From an uncultured Butyrivibrio sp. (GTDB lineage: Bacteria > Bacillota > Clostridia > Lachnospirales > Lachnospiraceae), in the NCBI GenBank assembly GCA_947168335.1, contig CAMVLM010000002.1, positions 1 to 64,000 of the forward strand: 64,000 nucleotides of DNA, in the 5' to 3' direction. Numbering within the stretch: position 1 is the first letter of the stretch; every line of letters begins with the position of its first letter. Both the position numbers and the translations under genes were made by a program. Positions 10,766-19,743 of the stretch are shown in pieces. The notes below the pieces were generated by a model. It had not been told where the DNA came from and searched no databases. It saw only the letters and a program-made list of their open reading frames with translations.

Positions 10766-11707
10766 TTATACTGCAGGATTAGAAAAATCGATAACCGGAT
10801 TTGCAGGCTCTGAAACATGCTCAAGCTCAACAACGCTAAGGAGCGGTCCCACGCCCTGATACTCAGGCACCAGTGCCTTTCTCACATTGCAGGTAACGGT
10901 AATCCATTCCTTTTCTTTTAAAGATGAAGCCTGATCATATTCGCACTTAAATCCCAAAAACTGCATATCCTCTGCGCAGCAGGTCATAGCAAGTCTTCCG
11001 GGAACGAATGCATTGTCAGCCATATCAAACGGTTTGGAAACCATGGCAGTAAACTTAATATTCTTTCCATCGTATCTGTCCACGTGCTCAAGGGCATCAA
11101 GATAAAACATTCCATAGCCGAAGTTATTGAGCTCGATGGGATCAGCATTAAGATCAAAGGGCAGATCCTCATCGAGAGTAACATCTACTTCACCGTTCTG
11201 ATCCTCGAAAATTATGTCAGCTCTCTGATTAATTGCCTTTACATTTCTCTTGTATGATGCAAGATCCTCAATTCCGTCACATCTGTTGAACAGAATAAGC
11301 TCTGAATTTCTGAGCTGTTCAGACAGCAGAGACTTCATATTTGAAAAATAAAGCACGAAGCTTGATGCATCAATAATAGTGATCTGCTGCTCAAGTCTCC
11401 ACTTTTTGGGAAGCTTGAAATTCTTATAATTCCACATACCATTGTATTCAACAATGATTCTCTCAGGATCATACTTTGCATCAAGTGCCATCATGGTTGC
11501 GGGTGTAAAATCCTCCTCATCCTCAATGACTTCCTTGATGGTATTGGTCATTGTAAGAAGTTTCTCATCATAGTCATTCTCGCCTTCCTCACAGACAATA
11601 AGGAGTGTTGTTCCTTTGGTCCTGAAGTAAGGCTGTGCCAAAGTATACTTTGTAAAGTCAGTTTTTCCACTGTCAAGAAAACCGTTTATAACATATACTG
11701 GTTTCAT
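10766..11707 (-). CDS. CobW/G3E-like GTPase with C-terminal TIGR03943/YcgQ-like domain
   Basis: P-loop GFLDSGKT; IIVEYNGMWN; NRCD; C-terminal FVPGRLAMTCCAEDMQFLGFKC resembles YcgQ/TIGR03943. Confidence 0.72.
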   Translation of the reverse strand: MKPVYVINGFLDSGKTDFTKYTLAQPYFRTKGTTLLIVCEEGENDYDEKLLTMTNTIKEVIEDEEDFTPATMMALDAKYDPERIIVEYNGMWNYKNFKLPKKWRLEQQITIIDASSFVLYFSNMKSLLSEQLRNSELILFNRCDGIEDLASYKRNVKAINQRADIIFEDQNGEVDVTLDEDLPFDLNADPIELNNFGYGMFYLDALEHVDRYDGKNIKFTAMVSKPFDMADNAFVPGRLAMTCCAEDMQFLGFKCEYDQASSLKEKEWITVTCNVRKALVPEYQGVGPLLSVVELEHVSEPANPVIDFSNPAV

Positions 11708-11733
11708 TTATATATCCTTCCTGAATTACTTCA

Positions 11734-12948
11734 TCAAATTTTTCTGCGGAAAAGCTTCTCCAGGTTATCCTGATGAAGATCAGCACCGATTACACAGAAT
11801 TTTCCGGTGACATCTGCAGAGCCTTCTCTAATAGTAGGCTCACCGGGAACATAATCAAATTCGATCCACTTGCCATTCTCATCAGGGACCATTCCCTTTG
11901 CTCTGAGAACTATGCCAAATGTCTCCTCATCCTCAAGTCTTTCAAGCATCTTCTCGATTTCTTCCTTGTTGTACTTGGAAGGAGTCTCCATGCCCCAGCT
12001 GATAAATACATCATCTGCATCATGATGATGGTGATGCTCATGCTCATCATGGTCATGGTGATGATGCTCATGCTCATCATGGTCGTGATGATGCTCGTGC
12101 TCATCATGATCATGGTGATGGTGCTCATGCTCGTCGTGATCATGGTGATGTTCATGTTCATCATGGTCATGGTGATGTTCATGCTCATCATGGTCATGCT
12201 CGTGTTCATCATCTTCATCATGCTTATGAGCTCTGTATACGGTTACGCCCTCTTCATCAGTATATTTCTCTGAACCATGATCGTGATGATGGTGATGCTC
12301 ATGTGCCTTCTGAGCAAGAACCTCCTTCAGAAGCTCTGCCTCAAGGTCATGATTACCCTCAAAGGTATCAAGTACTTCTTTACCATCAAGCTCATCAAGA
12401 GGTGTGGTAATAATAGTAGCTTTAGGATTATACTGGCGGATAAGTTCAACCGCTGTTTCGATTTTAGCTGCATCTGCTTTATCTGTTCTTGTAAGCAGAA
12501 TTGTTCCGGCATTCTCAATCTGATTGGTAAAAAACTCACCAAAGTTCTTGATGTATACCTTAGCCTTGCTGACATCCACAACAGTAACTGCACTGTTCAT
12601 GGTAAGGTCTTCCTCACCGTCAGCAACATTCTGAATCGCTCTCATTACATCAGAAAGTTTGCCTACGCCTGAAGGCTCAATGAGAATTCTCTCAGGATGA
12701 TAAGTTTCCATTACTTCCTTAAGAGATGTACCGAAGTCGCCAACAAGTGAACAGCAAATACATCCAGAATTCATCTCTCTGATATCAATTCCTGATTCCT
12801 TCAAAAAACCGCCGTCAATACCAATTTCACCAAACTCATTCTCAATAAGTACTGTCTTTGTTCCTGTAAGGGCTTCCTTTAAATGCTTCTTTATAAGAGT
12901 AGTTTTTCCTGCTCCAAGGAAACCTGATATTATATCAATTTTCGTCAT
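11734..12948 (-). CDS. CobW family GTPase / metallochaperone with His-rich repeat region
   Basis: GFLGAGKTTLIKK, ENEFGEIGIDGGFL, NSGCICCSL (CxCC), EPSG; His-rich insert (DEHEHHHDHDEHEHHHHDHD...). Confidence 0.9.
   Translation of the reverse strand: MTKIDIISGFLGAGKTTLIKKHLKEALTGTKTVLIENEFGEIGIDGGFLKESGIDIREMNSGCICCSLVGDFGTSLKEVMETYHPERILIEPSGVGKLSDVMRAIQNVADGEEDLTMNSAVTVVDVSKAKVYIKNFGEFFTNQIENAGTILLTRTDKADAAKIETAVELIRQYNPKATIITTPLDELDGKEVLDTFEGNHDLEAELLKEVLAQKAHEHHHHHDHGSEKYTDEEGVTVYRAHKHDEDDEHEHDHDEHEHHHDHDEHEHHHDHDEHEHHHHDHDEHEHHHDHDEHEHHHHDHDEHEHHHHHDADDVFISWGMETPSKYNKEEIEKMLERLEDEETFGIVLRAKGMVPDENGKWIEFDYVPGEPTIREGSADVTGKFCVIGADLHQDNLEKLFRRKI
12021..12213 (-). repeat. Tandem repeat encoding DEHEHHH(H)DHD units
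   Basis: About 24-30 nt units of (gatgagcatgagcatcaccatgatcatgac)n on the minus strand, in frame. Confidence 0.85.
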
Positions 12949-13028
12949 ATTATCACGCTCCATTCCTATATAACTATGCCTGTCTTATTATACAACGCTA
13001 ACATTGTAGTCCCGCATCTAGACAATTG

Positions 13029-15410
13029 TCAAGGCTGAGCATTTTCAGTTATTTCCTCTGGTTCCTGCACATTTTCAGGTGATTCTTCAGGAGACTCATT
13101 TACGTTTTCACCCGTATTTTCTTTGATGATTTCTTCCTCATTTTCCGCCATGTTATCGGCCTTATTTTCTTCCTTATTATCTTCCTTATTATCTTCTTTC
13201 TTCTCTTCTTTTTCTTCTTTCTCTTCTTTCTCTTCTTTGTTTTCTTCCGTGTTTTCCTCTATGATTTTTTCCTTGTTTTCCTCTTTATCAGAAGACTCTT
13301 TGCAATCTGATGTATTTTTCTCTTCTTCTGTATTATTATCCACAGTATTTAACCCACTATTGTTTTGGTTCTCATCAGTATCATCATTAATAATATCCGT
13401 CGGAATCTCTTCTGTACTGATTATCTTCCCATCATACAGATCAAGCGACTTGGAATCTGTAACGGAAGGCTCATCATCAAAAAAGTATTCTTTATCATAT
13501 ATGATCTCTGTTCTCTCGATTTCATTTTCATGGAAACCGCATGAAGGAACATACTCAGTTTCATCACCTTTGGTACAGACAAGTTCCATACTTGTGTACT
13601 TAACCAATGATCCGGGAATCGCCCTGCTCTTTGCAAGCTGCTCATCTCCCTTTACAACCTCCTCATGCTGGTTATTGGAATACCAGTGATCAGAACCACA
13701 GTATGTACATCCATAATGAGGAAGTCCATGTTTAACCCTGTACAGGTCAACAAAACACTGATCCGTAGTGTATCTGTAGCTGACTTCAGTCTTATAGCAA
13801 TCCGCTGTATGTACATGCTTTACTTCCCTTGTGAAACATCCGCCCTGTACTTTTGAGCTCTCTTTAGGAAATGGATTCCCGTTTTTATCAACATGGTGAT
13901 GATGGATATTGTTTACAGACCCATCTTGCTGTACCAGTGAAGGTACCTTCTTAATGCCATCAATAATATCTTCAAATGTACAGTTTTCAGGCAGGTCCAC
14001 CCCTATTTTTTTCAGGGTGTCAGCCATCTTAATCTGCTTTTCCTTAATTGTATTTATTTCCTTTGCTATATCTTCAAGCTTGGCATCCCCTGATACATTT
14101 ATTCCGATTTTGGCAAGAGTGGATGCCATCTCCTGTTTCTCCCTTGCCACACGGTTAAAAACCGATTCGAGTTTCTCCGTAATGGTAACAATCTCGGATT
14201 TTATATCATCAATATTTCCATTAACTTTATCGAGCTTTGTATCAATACTGTTCACGCCCTTGTCGATTCCGGAAATACCTGATTCGACCTTTCTGGACAT
14301 TCCATCCACATTCTTATCAAGATTTGAAATTCCTGAATCAACTTTCTTATCAAGGTTCGAAATCCCTGTGTCCACTTTCTTATCAAGATTCGAAATTCCC
14401 GTGTCCACTTTTCGGGACAGACCATCCACATTCCTGTCTATATCAGAAACACCGTTTTCCACCTTCTTTGACATGTTGTCTACATTTTTGTCAATGTTTG
14501 AAAGACCTGAATTCACCTTCCTGGACATTCCGTTTACAGACTTATCAATATCGGAGAAGCCGCTCTCCACCTTCTTTGACATGCCCTCCACATTCTTGTC
14601 TACAGATGAGATACTTTTGTCCATTTTCTTTTCCATATCACTCAAAAGAGCGGTGTAGCTGTTCTGAGTTTTTAAAAGATCTGCTTCCATTCTTGCCAGT
14701 GTTTCTTTTGAATCTGACTGCTGTATCTGTTTTTCAATTTTCTGAAGGGAATTAATAACCGTAGAATTATCGGTTTTGGACGTTTTGTTCTGTTCTTTGA
14801 GTTCAGCAATGATGCCGCTTACTTCTGTTCCTGATTTCTCACAGGATTTCTTGATGTCATTAAGAGCATTTGTTACCTGGGCAAAGTTTTCTTTGTCTTT
14901 GTTCTTATCATTACTTCCGCCCTTCGACATACTCTCCTCCAGGCTCTTTACCTGATCAGACGTTGTCTTTATTTCCGAATGGATTGAAGCAAGCTCTTTA
15001 TCAAGTCCTGAGATTTTTTCAACAACCTGAGTCGAATTATTATTCGTCGTGTTATTGCTGTCTTTCTCCAGTACTTTTTCGGAAAATTCCTTCTGTTCAC
15101 TTTGGACTGTCTGGATTTCCTTAATCAAATCCTGACTTCCAGTGACCACCTGATCAAGACGCTCCAGATAGCTGTCAATTTCCTTTAGCTGGTCGCTTGC
15201 CTTCTTCTGCACTCCGAGAGAATCCTTACGGACCTCCTGCTGTGCAGCTGTCTGCGCTGCATCTGCGCTGATTGCGGGCGTAGTCACATAAACAAATACA
15301 CCGCACATAGCTGTTGCTGCAACAACACCCGCACCCATTACAAGAGTGTCATGTCGTCTGAGCTTCTTCAACAGTTCCTTCATCGAGTTACTTTGCTTAA
15401 ATGGTTTCAT
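13029..15410 (-). CDS. Large membrane-anchored coiled-coil repeat protein with Cys/His region and Glu/Lys-rich C-terminus
   Basis: Start MKPFKQSNSMKELLKKLRRHD with AAAGGCGG RBS; one TM segment (LVMGAGVVAATAMCGVFVYV); SNIDKNVDNMSKKVENGV-type repeats; HVHTADCY and CTYCGSDHWY; EEKEEKEEKEEKKEDNKEDNKEE tail. Confidence 0.75.
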   Translation of the reverse strand: MKPFKQSNSMKELLKKLRRHDTLVMGAGVVAATAMCGVFVYVTTPAISADAAQTAAQQEVRKDSLGVQKKASDQLKEIDSYLERLDQVVTGSQDLIKEIQTVQSEQKEFSEKVLEKDSNNTTNNNSTQVVEKISGLDKELASIHSEIKTTSDQVKSLEESMSKGGSNDKNKDKENFAQVTNALNDIKKSCEKSGTEVSGIIAELKEQNKTSKTDNSTVINSLQKIEKQIQQSDSKETLARMEADLLKTQNSYTALLSDMEKKMDKSISSVDKNVEGMSKKVESGFSDIDKSVNGMSRKVNSGLSNIDKNVDNMSKKVENGVSDIDRNVDGLSRKVDTGISNLDKKVDTGISNLDKKVDSGISNLDKNVDGMSRKVESGISGIDKGVNSIDTKLDKVNGNIDDIKSEIVTITEKLESVFNRVAREKQEMASTLAKIGINVSGDAKLEDIAKEINTIKEKQIKMADTLKKIGVDLPENCTFEDIIDGIKKVPSLVQQDGSVNNIHHHHVDKNGNPFPKESSKVQGGCFTREVKHVHTADCYKTEVSYRYTTDQCFVDLYRVKHGLPHYGCTYCGSDHWYSNNQHEEVVKGDEQLAKSRAIPGSLVKYTSMELVCTKGDETEYVPSCGFHENEIERTEIIYDKEYFFDDEPSVTDSKSLDLYDGKIISTEEIPTDIINDDTDENQNNSGLNTVDNNTEEEKNTSDCKESSDKEENKEKIIEENTEENKEEKEEKEEKEEKKEDNKEDNKEENKADNMAENEEEIIKENTGENVNESPEESPENVQEPEEITENAQP
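14262..14615 (-). repeat. Tandem 54-nt/33-nt repeats encoding 18-aa and 11-aa coiled-coil units
   Basis: SDIDKSVNGMSRKVNSGL / SNIDKNVDNMSKKVENGV / SDIDRNVDGLSRKVDTGI / SNLDKKVDTGI / SNLDKKVDSGI / SNLDKNVDGMSRKVESGI. Confidence 0.85.
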
Positions 15411-15565
15411 AGATAATAAACCGCCTTTCATAAAAATAAAAAAATAAAATTGGGATTCTCTCGAAGTGAATACTTCATGAGTCGTCGACTGACTGCCGAC
15501 AAGATGGCATAGTATCACATACTTTTTTCAAGCGCAAGTGCTATTTTTATTTTTTTAGTTTTCAC

Positions 15566-15614
15566 AGCAATAAAAAAGACATGTCATGCTAGGTTTTATC
15601 ATGCATGACATGTC
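15566..15614 (-). terminator. Intrinsic terminator overlapping the 3' end of the GGDEF gene
   Basis: Minus strand GACATGTCATGC...GCATGACATGTC then TTTTTTATTG; stop codon lies inside the hairpin. Confidence 0.8.
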
Positions 15615-16770
15615 CTATTAATTTTTCTTTTTTTGATTTTCCCTTTTTGTTACCGGATGCTTTTTCAGTCTTGTCCGGTTTCTCCTCTACCAGATCTGCG
15701 ATGTCATCATAATGAACAACCAGGTTTCTTCCATGTTCCTTGGCATAATAAAGTGCTTTATCAGCTCTCTTTACAGCCTCATGATAATTGCCTCCGTCAT
15801 ACTGGCTGACCCCGACAGATATGGTTATGGGACAGACCTCATTCTCTGTTGTCTCCACAGAGTGACGTATATGCTCTGCAATTCTGAGTCCTACGCTTGG
15901 GCTTGCTCCCATAAGGAGAACCACAAATTCCTCACCGCCCCACCTGATGACAAGGTCCGTTGCTCTTATGCAGGACTTTATTCTTTCAGTAAGGAAAATA
16001 AGAATCTTATCTCCGCCATCATGTCCGTAGGTATCGTTAATCTTCTTGAATTTGTCCACGTCGATCATGAGAATAACTACACCTGAACCCATATTCAGGC
16101 CTTTAGGTGCCTCATTTTTTGAATCAACGATTTCTTCAAACTTATTGCGGTTATAGGCCTCTGTCAGATTATCCGTGGTCGAACTCTTCTCCAGCTGCTT
16201 GCGGATAAGATACTGATCCGCGTAGGAATCCTCGAGAATAGCCATAAGTACCGATGCTCCGATCCACACAGGCACAGCCAAAGAAATTATCAGATCGACA
16301 TGCTCGTAATGGTTCCATAAGTTTGAAATAAGGATATTCATAATAACAGCGAAATGAATCGGCACATGATACTTCACCGGCATGCCAAGTCCGATGGCAA
16401 TAAAAGCCAGATGCATTATTATAAATCCTTCACGAGCATAATCCTTGTTTGGCAAATACCATATTGCCCATATAGTACACCACATTGCACAGTGAGCTAT
16501 CAGGTAATAGATATGAAGACCTAATTTGTAAGATTTTATTTTGGGTTCGACCATCGCAAGAATGATGATCGGAATCAAAATAATGAATCTTGGTATCAGA
16601 GTCTCCGCTGCAAATCTGCCAAATATCTGACAGTCAGAAATAAAATATGTAATTTGCAAAAGACCTGTGAGCATTGCAGCCACATAGCTTGGACTCCTGA
16701 AATAGTCGAACTTTGACTGATAAAACTCATCCATTTCTTCCTTGGCAATTTTCTTTGTAATCATGTCCAT
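15589..16770 (-). CDS. Membrane-bound diguanylate cyclase (GGDEF domain)
   Basis: Multi-TM N-terminus; DVDKFKKINDTYGHDGGD; RWGGEEFVVLL active site; RATD five residues upstream fits the RxxD I-site. Confidence 0.92.
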   Translation of the reverse strand: MDMITKKIAKEEMDEFYQSKFDYFRSPSYVAAMLTGLLQITYFISDCQIFGRFAAETLIPRFIILIPIIILAMVEPKIKSYKLGLHIYYLIAHCAMWCTIWAIWYLPNKDYAREGFIIMHLAFIAIGLGMPVKYHVPIHFAVIMNILISNLWNHYEHVDLIISLAVPVWIGASVLMAILEDSYADQYLIRKQLEKSSTTDNLTEAYNRNKFEEIVDSKNEAPKGLNMGSGVVILMIDVDKFKKINDTYGHDGGDKILIFLTERIKSCIRATDLVIRWGGEEFVVLLMGASPSVGLRIAEHIRHSVETTENEVCPITISVGVSQYDGGNYHEAVKRADKALYYAKEHGRNLVVHYDDIADLVEEKPDKTEKASGNKKGKSKKEKLIGHVMHDKT

Positions 16771-16818
16771 ATTATACTACAATTTATTTTTCATAAAAGA
16801 CTTAAAAAACAATTGCGC

Positions 16819-16847
16819 TTGACAATAAACTTTCTATTTATTAAAGT
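16819..16847 (+). promoter_or_regulatory. rnpB promoter
   Basis: TTGACA-N17-TAAAGT about 5 nt upstream of the P1 helix. Confidence 0.7.
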
Positions 16848-16851
16848 AGCC

Positions 16852-17207
16852 ATGTATGAGTAGGACAAATGATCGCGGCCGCAATACCCTAAAGGGTGCG
16901 GGTGAGGAAAGTCCGGGCTTCATAGGGCAGGATACCGGATAACGTCCGGCGGAGGTGACTCCCGGGATAGTGCAACAGAGATATACCGCCTGCTTTTGGC
17001 AGGTAAGGGTGAAAAGGTGGTGTAAGAGACCACCGTACAGATGGTAACATCTGCAGCCATGTAAACCCTATCCGAAGCAAGACCGAAAAGAAAACCATGG
17101 GCCGGCCCGGTCCGTTTTCAGGTGGGTCGCTTGAAACTGTCGGCAACGGCAGTTCTAGATAGATGATCATTCACGACATAACCCGGCTTACAGTCCTGCT
17201 CATGCAT
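16852..17207 (+). ncRNA. rnpB: RNase P RNA, class A
   Basis: GGTGAGGAAAGTCCGGGCTTCATAGGGCAGG, ggtaAGGGTGAAAAGGTGGTGTAAGAGACCACC, ACATAACCCGGCTTACA; P1 helix ATGTATGAGTAGGAC pairs with GTCCTGCTCATGCAT (two G-U). Confidence 0.95.
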
Positions 17208-17255
17208 AAAATGAATATCTTATATATTCAGCAAAACAATAAATTCGAGTAAACA

Positions 17256-18110
17256 ATGATGAAAAACAGATTTGGATTTTTATACATTGTCTTTATAGTT
17301 TCCATATTCTTAACCAATCCCCTTGGGGTATTCGCTCAGGGGCCGTTTCCTGATGAAATTGCAGATAATCTTCTTTCACTGAATGGTTTTAATATTCCAC
17401 AGACAAGTTTTAACTATGATGACACAGAAGGTGTTTTGACAGATGCATATAATGTAAGAGGAAGCTATGTGCAGCTTCGCATTGGAAGCAGTTACGGAGC
17501 TGGTTCGATTTATTCAATTGATGAGGACAAAATACTTATTCTCACTGCAGCACACGTTCTTAATAAGTACTCTGCCTCTGAAAAAAACTATGCAATATTC
17601 TTTAACGGAATAATCGGAAACACACGCCCTGTCTATAAAAATAAGACATACGACGTGGCAATAATGAGTGTGGAAACATCGATTTTTTCATCCTATGATC
17701 TCATGAACTTAAGATGCGTAACCATCGATAAAAGCGCCTTTAGCAGATTTGAAAAAGCAAACTCCAAGGCAGTATTTGCACTGGATTCAGAGCTTACAGT
17801 CAATCCGCTTAAAAATCAGAAATACGACTTCTATGGTAACGACACGAAAATTGCAGGCAGCTATATATACGGACCTGTAAAAAACACAAGTATCATGGTT
17901 ACAGATTTCGGCTATAAAATGCTGTACGCAAAATGCTCCGCCCATAATGGTATGAGCGGAGGCGGTGTTTTTGATATGAAATGTAATTTTGTCGGAATTC
18001 TTGCCGGAGGCTCTGACAACGATGAAATGGTGGCTGTCCGGCTCTCGGATGTGATCACTGCGATATCAGACTTTGAAGCAGCTTCCACCGACGAACTCTC
18101 TGGTAATTGA
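17256..18110 (+). CDS. Secreted trypsin-like serine protease
   Basis: Signal peptide; TAAHVL (His), KTYDVAIMSV (Asp), CSAHNGMSGGGVFD (Ser). Confidence 0.8.
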   Translation: MMKNRFGFLYIVFIVSIFLTNPLGVFAQGPFPDEIADNLLSLNGFNIPQTSFNYDDTEGVLTDAYNVRGSYVQLRIGSSYGAGSIYSIDEDKILILTAAHVLNKYSASEKNYAIFFNGIIGNTRPVYKNKTYDVAIMSVETSIFSSYDLMNLRCVTIDKSAFSRFEKANSKAVFALDSELTVNPLKNQKYDFYGNDTKIAGSYIYGPVKNTSIMVTDFGYKMLYAKCSAHNGMSGGGVFDMKCNFVGILAGGSDNDEMVAVRLSDVITAISDFEAASTDELSGN

Positions 18111-19718
18111 GTTCTTTGGAAGTGCCTGCGCATCTACTGCAACAAAGTATCCCAAAAACTTGAGAAGTCTCTTGGATTCGAAATACTCGGGTTCACCGGG
18201 CTTTATGGCATAGAGCAGCGGCTCTGCGTATTGTTTCAATACTGCAAGCTCATATAACTGAGCGGAATTAAACATCTCATCCGCTCCCTCCTGATAAGGG
18301 AATATGTTCTGCTCCTCTCCTCTTCTGACGGAATCCCACATCGCAATGGTATGCTTTGCGGTTGCACCTCTAGTTCTTGCATCTCTTACGATACGCCTTA
18401 AAAGTCTTCCATCTGTTGTAGGAATACGGTTATGTGCATCAACACTAAGTGTGGTAAGCGCACTGATATATATTTTAAACTTGGATTCAGAAGGAAGGGC
18501 ATAGCTCATCTTCTCATTAAGTCCGTGTATTCCTTCAATAACAAGAACATCATCTTTACCAAGCTGCATATAATCGCCATTCATTTCTCTTTTTCCGGTG
18601 ACAAAGTTGAAATAAGGCATTTCAATCTGCCTGCCATTCAAAAGATCGACCATATCCTTGTTGAAACGTTCTACATCAAGCGCCTCAAGGCATTCGAAAT
18701 TATAACTTCCGTCCTCGTTGAGGGGCGTAAATTCCCTGTTAACAAAATAATTGTCAAGACTTATGGCATGCGGATGAAGTCCGTATGTACGCAGCTGTAT
18801 TGCAAGTCTGTTGGCAAAGGATGTCTTACCTGATGAGCTGGGACCTGCGATCATTACAAAACGCACATCCTTCCTCTCAAATATCTTCAGGGCAATTTCT
18901 CCGATACGTCTCTCCTGAAGAGCTTCCTGTACCAGCATAAGATCATTAAAATCTCCTCTGCAGATAGCATCGTTAAGATCTCCTACAGTATCGATTCCCA
19001 TCATTTCTCCCCAGGATGATGCGCGTACCATCTCCTTGAAAAGCTTCTCTCTGGGTTCGCTCTCTGTTATCTGATCCGGATGCTTTCTTGAAGGCAGATG
19101 CAGAAGAAGACCATCATGGTATTTCTCCACCTTAAACCACTTAACGTAGCTTGTATTTGGAAGCATATAGCCATAAAAATAGTCAGAGAAACCATCCAGC
19201 TTATAGACGTTGACCTCAGAACTTCCACGATATCTGAAAAGTCTTACCTTATCATCCATCCCTTCACTTCTGAAAATCTCGATGGCATCACCAAGAGGAT
19301 ATCCCTTCTTTGTGATGGGAAGCTTATCATCCACCATGTCCTGCATTCTTCTCTGAACGCTCTCAGCAAAGGCCTCAGTTACCTTGAAGTCTCCTTTAAT
19401 ACTGCAGAAAAATGCATTACCGATTTTATATTCCACTCTGGTAAAAGCCGGCTGACGGCCCGAAACATCACGGACAGCTTTAATAAGCATCATAATAGCA
19501 GTACGTGTATAGGTATTATTTCCTATCTCATCTGCAGTCGTGATAAAAGAAAGTGTCTCGTCTCTGTCAACCTTCTTCATCAGCTCTCTGATGCGGTTGC
19601 CATAATAAACCGCAACTATCTGGTTCTCATACTTTGGCTGGTATTCGTTAGCTATCTCTTCAAATGTCATACCCTTCTCATACTCTTTGGACTCGCCATT
19701 AATTATCAGCGTCGGCAT
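18066..19718 (-). CDS. TGS-domain protein fused to uridine kinase/phosphoribulokinase-type kinase
   Basis: N-terminal TGS/threonyl-tRNA synthetase-like region; VMIAGPSSSGKTSFANRLAIQLR; VIEGIHGLN; RRIVRDARTRGATA; start at ATG 19718 after AAGGAGGTGG. Confidence 0.85.
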   Translation of the reverse strand: MPTLIINGESKEYEKGMTFEEIANEYQPKYENQIVAVYYGNRIRELMKKVDRDETLSFITTADEIGNNTYTRTAIMMLIKAVRDVSGRQPAFTRVEYKIGNAFFCSIKGDFKVTEAFAESVQRRMQDMVDDKLPITKKGYPLGDAIEIFRSEGMDDKVRLFRYRGSSEVNVYKLDGFSDYFYGYMLPNTSYVKWFKVEKYHDGLLLHLPSRKHPDQITESEPREKLFKEMVRASSWGEMMGIDTVGDLNDAICRGDFNDLMLVQEALQERRIGEIALKIFERKDVRFVMIAGPSSSGKTSFANRLAIQLRTYGLHPHAISLDNYFVNREFTPLNEDGSYNFECLEALDVERFNKDMVDLLNGRQIEMPYFNFVTGKREMNGDYMQLGKDDVLVIEGIHGLNEKMSYALPSESKFKIYISALTTLSVDAHNRIPTTDGRLLRRIVRDARTRGATAKHTIAMWDSVRRGEEQNIFPYQEGADEMFNSAQLYELAVLKQYAEPLLYAIKPGEPEYFESKRLLKFLGYFVAVDAQALPKNSITREFVGGSCFKV

Positions 19719-19743
19719 TGACAACCACCTCCTTTGTTCCTAC

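Noticed and set aside
12021-12213. Possible CRISPR-like or VNTR intergenic repeat
   Set aside because: No spacers; repeat is coding and in-frame within a CobW family gene.
11773-12273. Plus-strand ORF of 166 aa (Met/Val/Leu-rich)
   Set aside because: Antisense shadow of the His-rich tandem repeat in the CobW gene; composition follows from CATGATGGT repeats and there is no RBS or homologous motif.
14262-14615. Possible CRISPR-like direct repeats
   Set aside because: Units are in-frame, diverged at codon level, contiguous without unique spacers and encode heptad/hendecad coiled coil; no cas genes nearby.
13909-14658. Plus-strand ORF of 249 aa with repeats (STFLSRFEIPVSTFLS)
   Set aside because: Antisense of the coiled-coil repeat region; the minus-strand frame has an RBS, TM segment and coherent domain structure.
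16889-17170. Minus-strand ORF of 93 aa across rnpB
   Set aside because: Antisense to RNase P RNA; no coding support.
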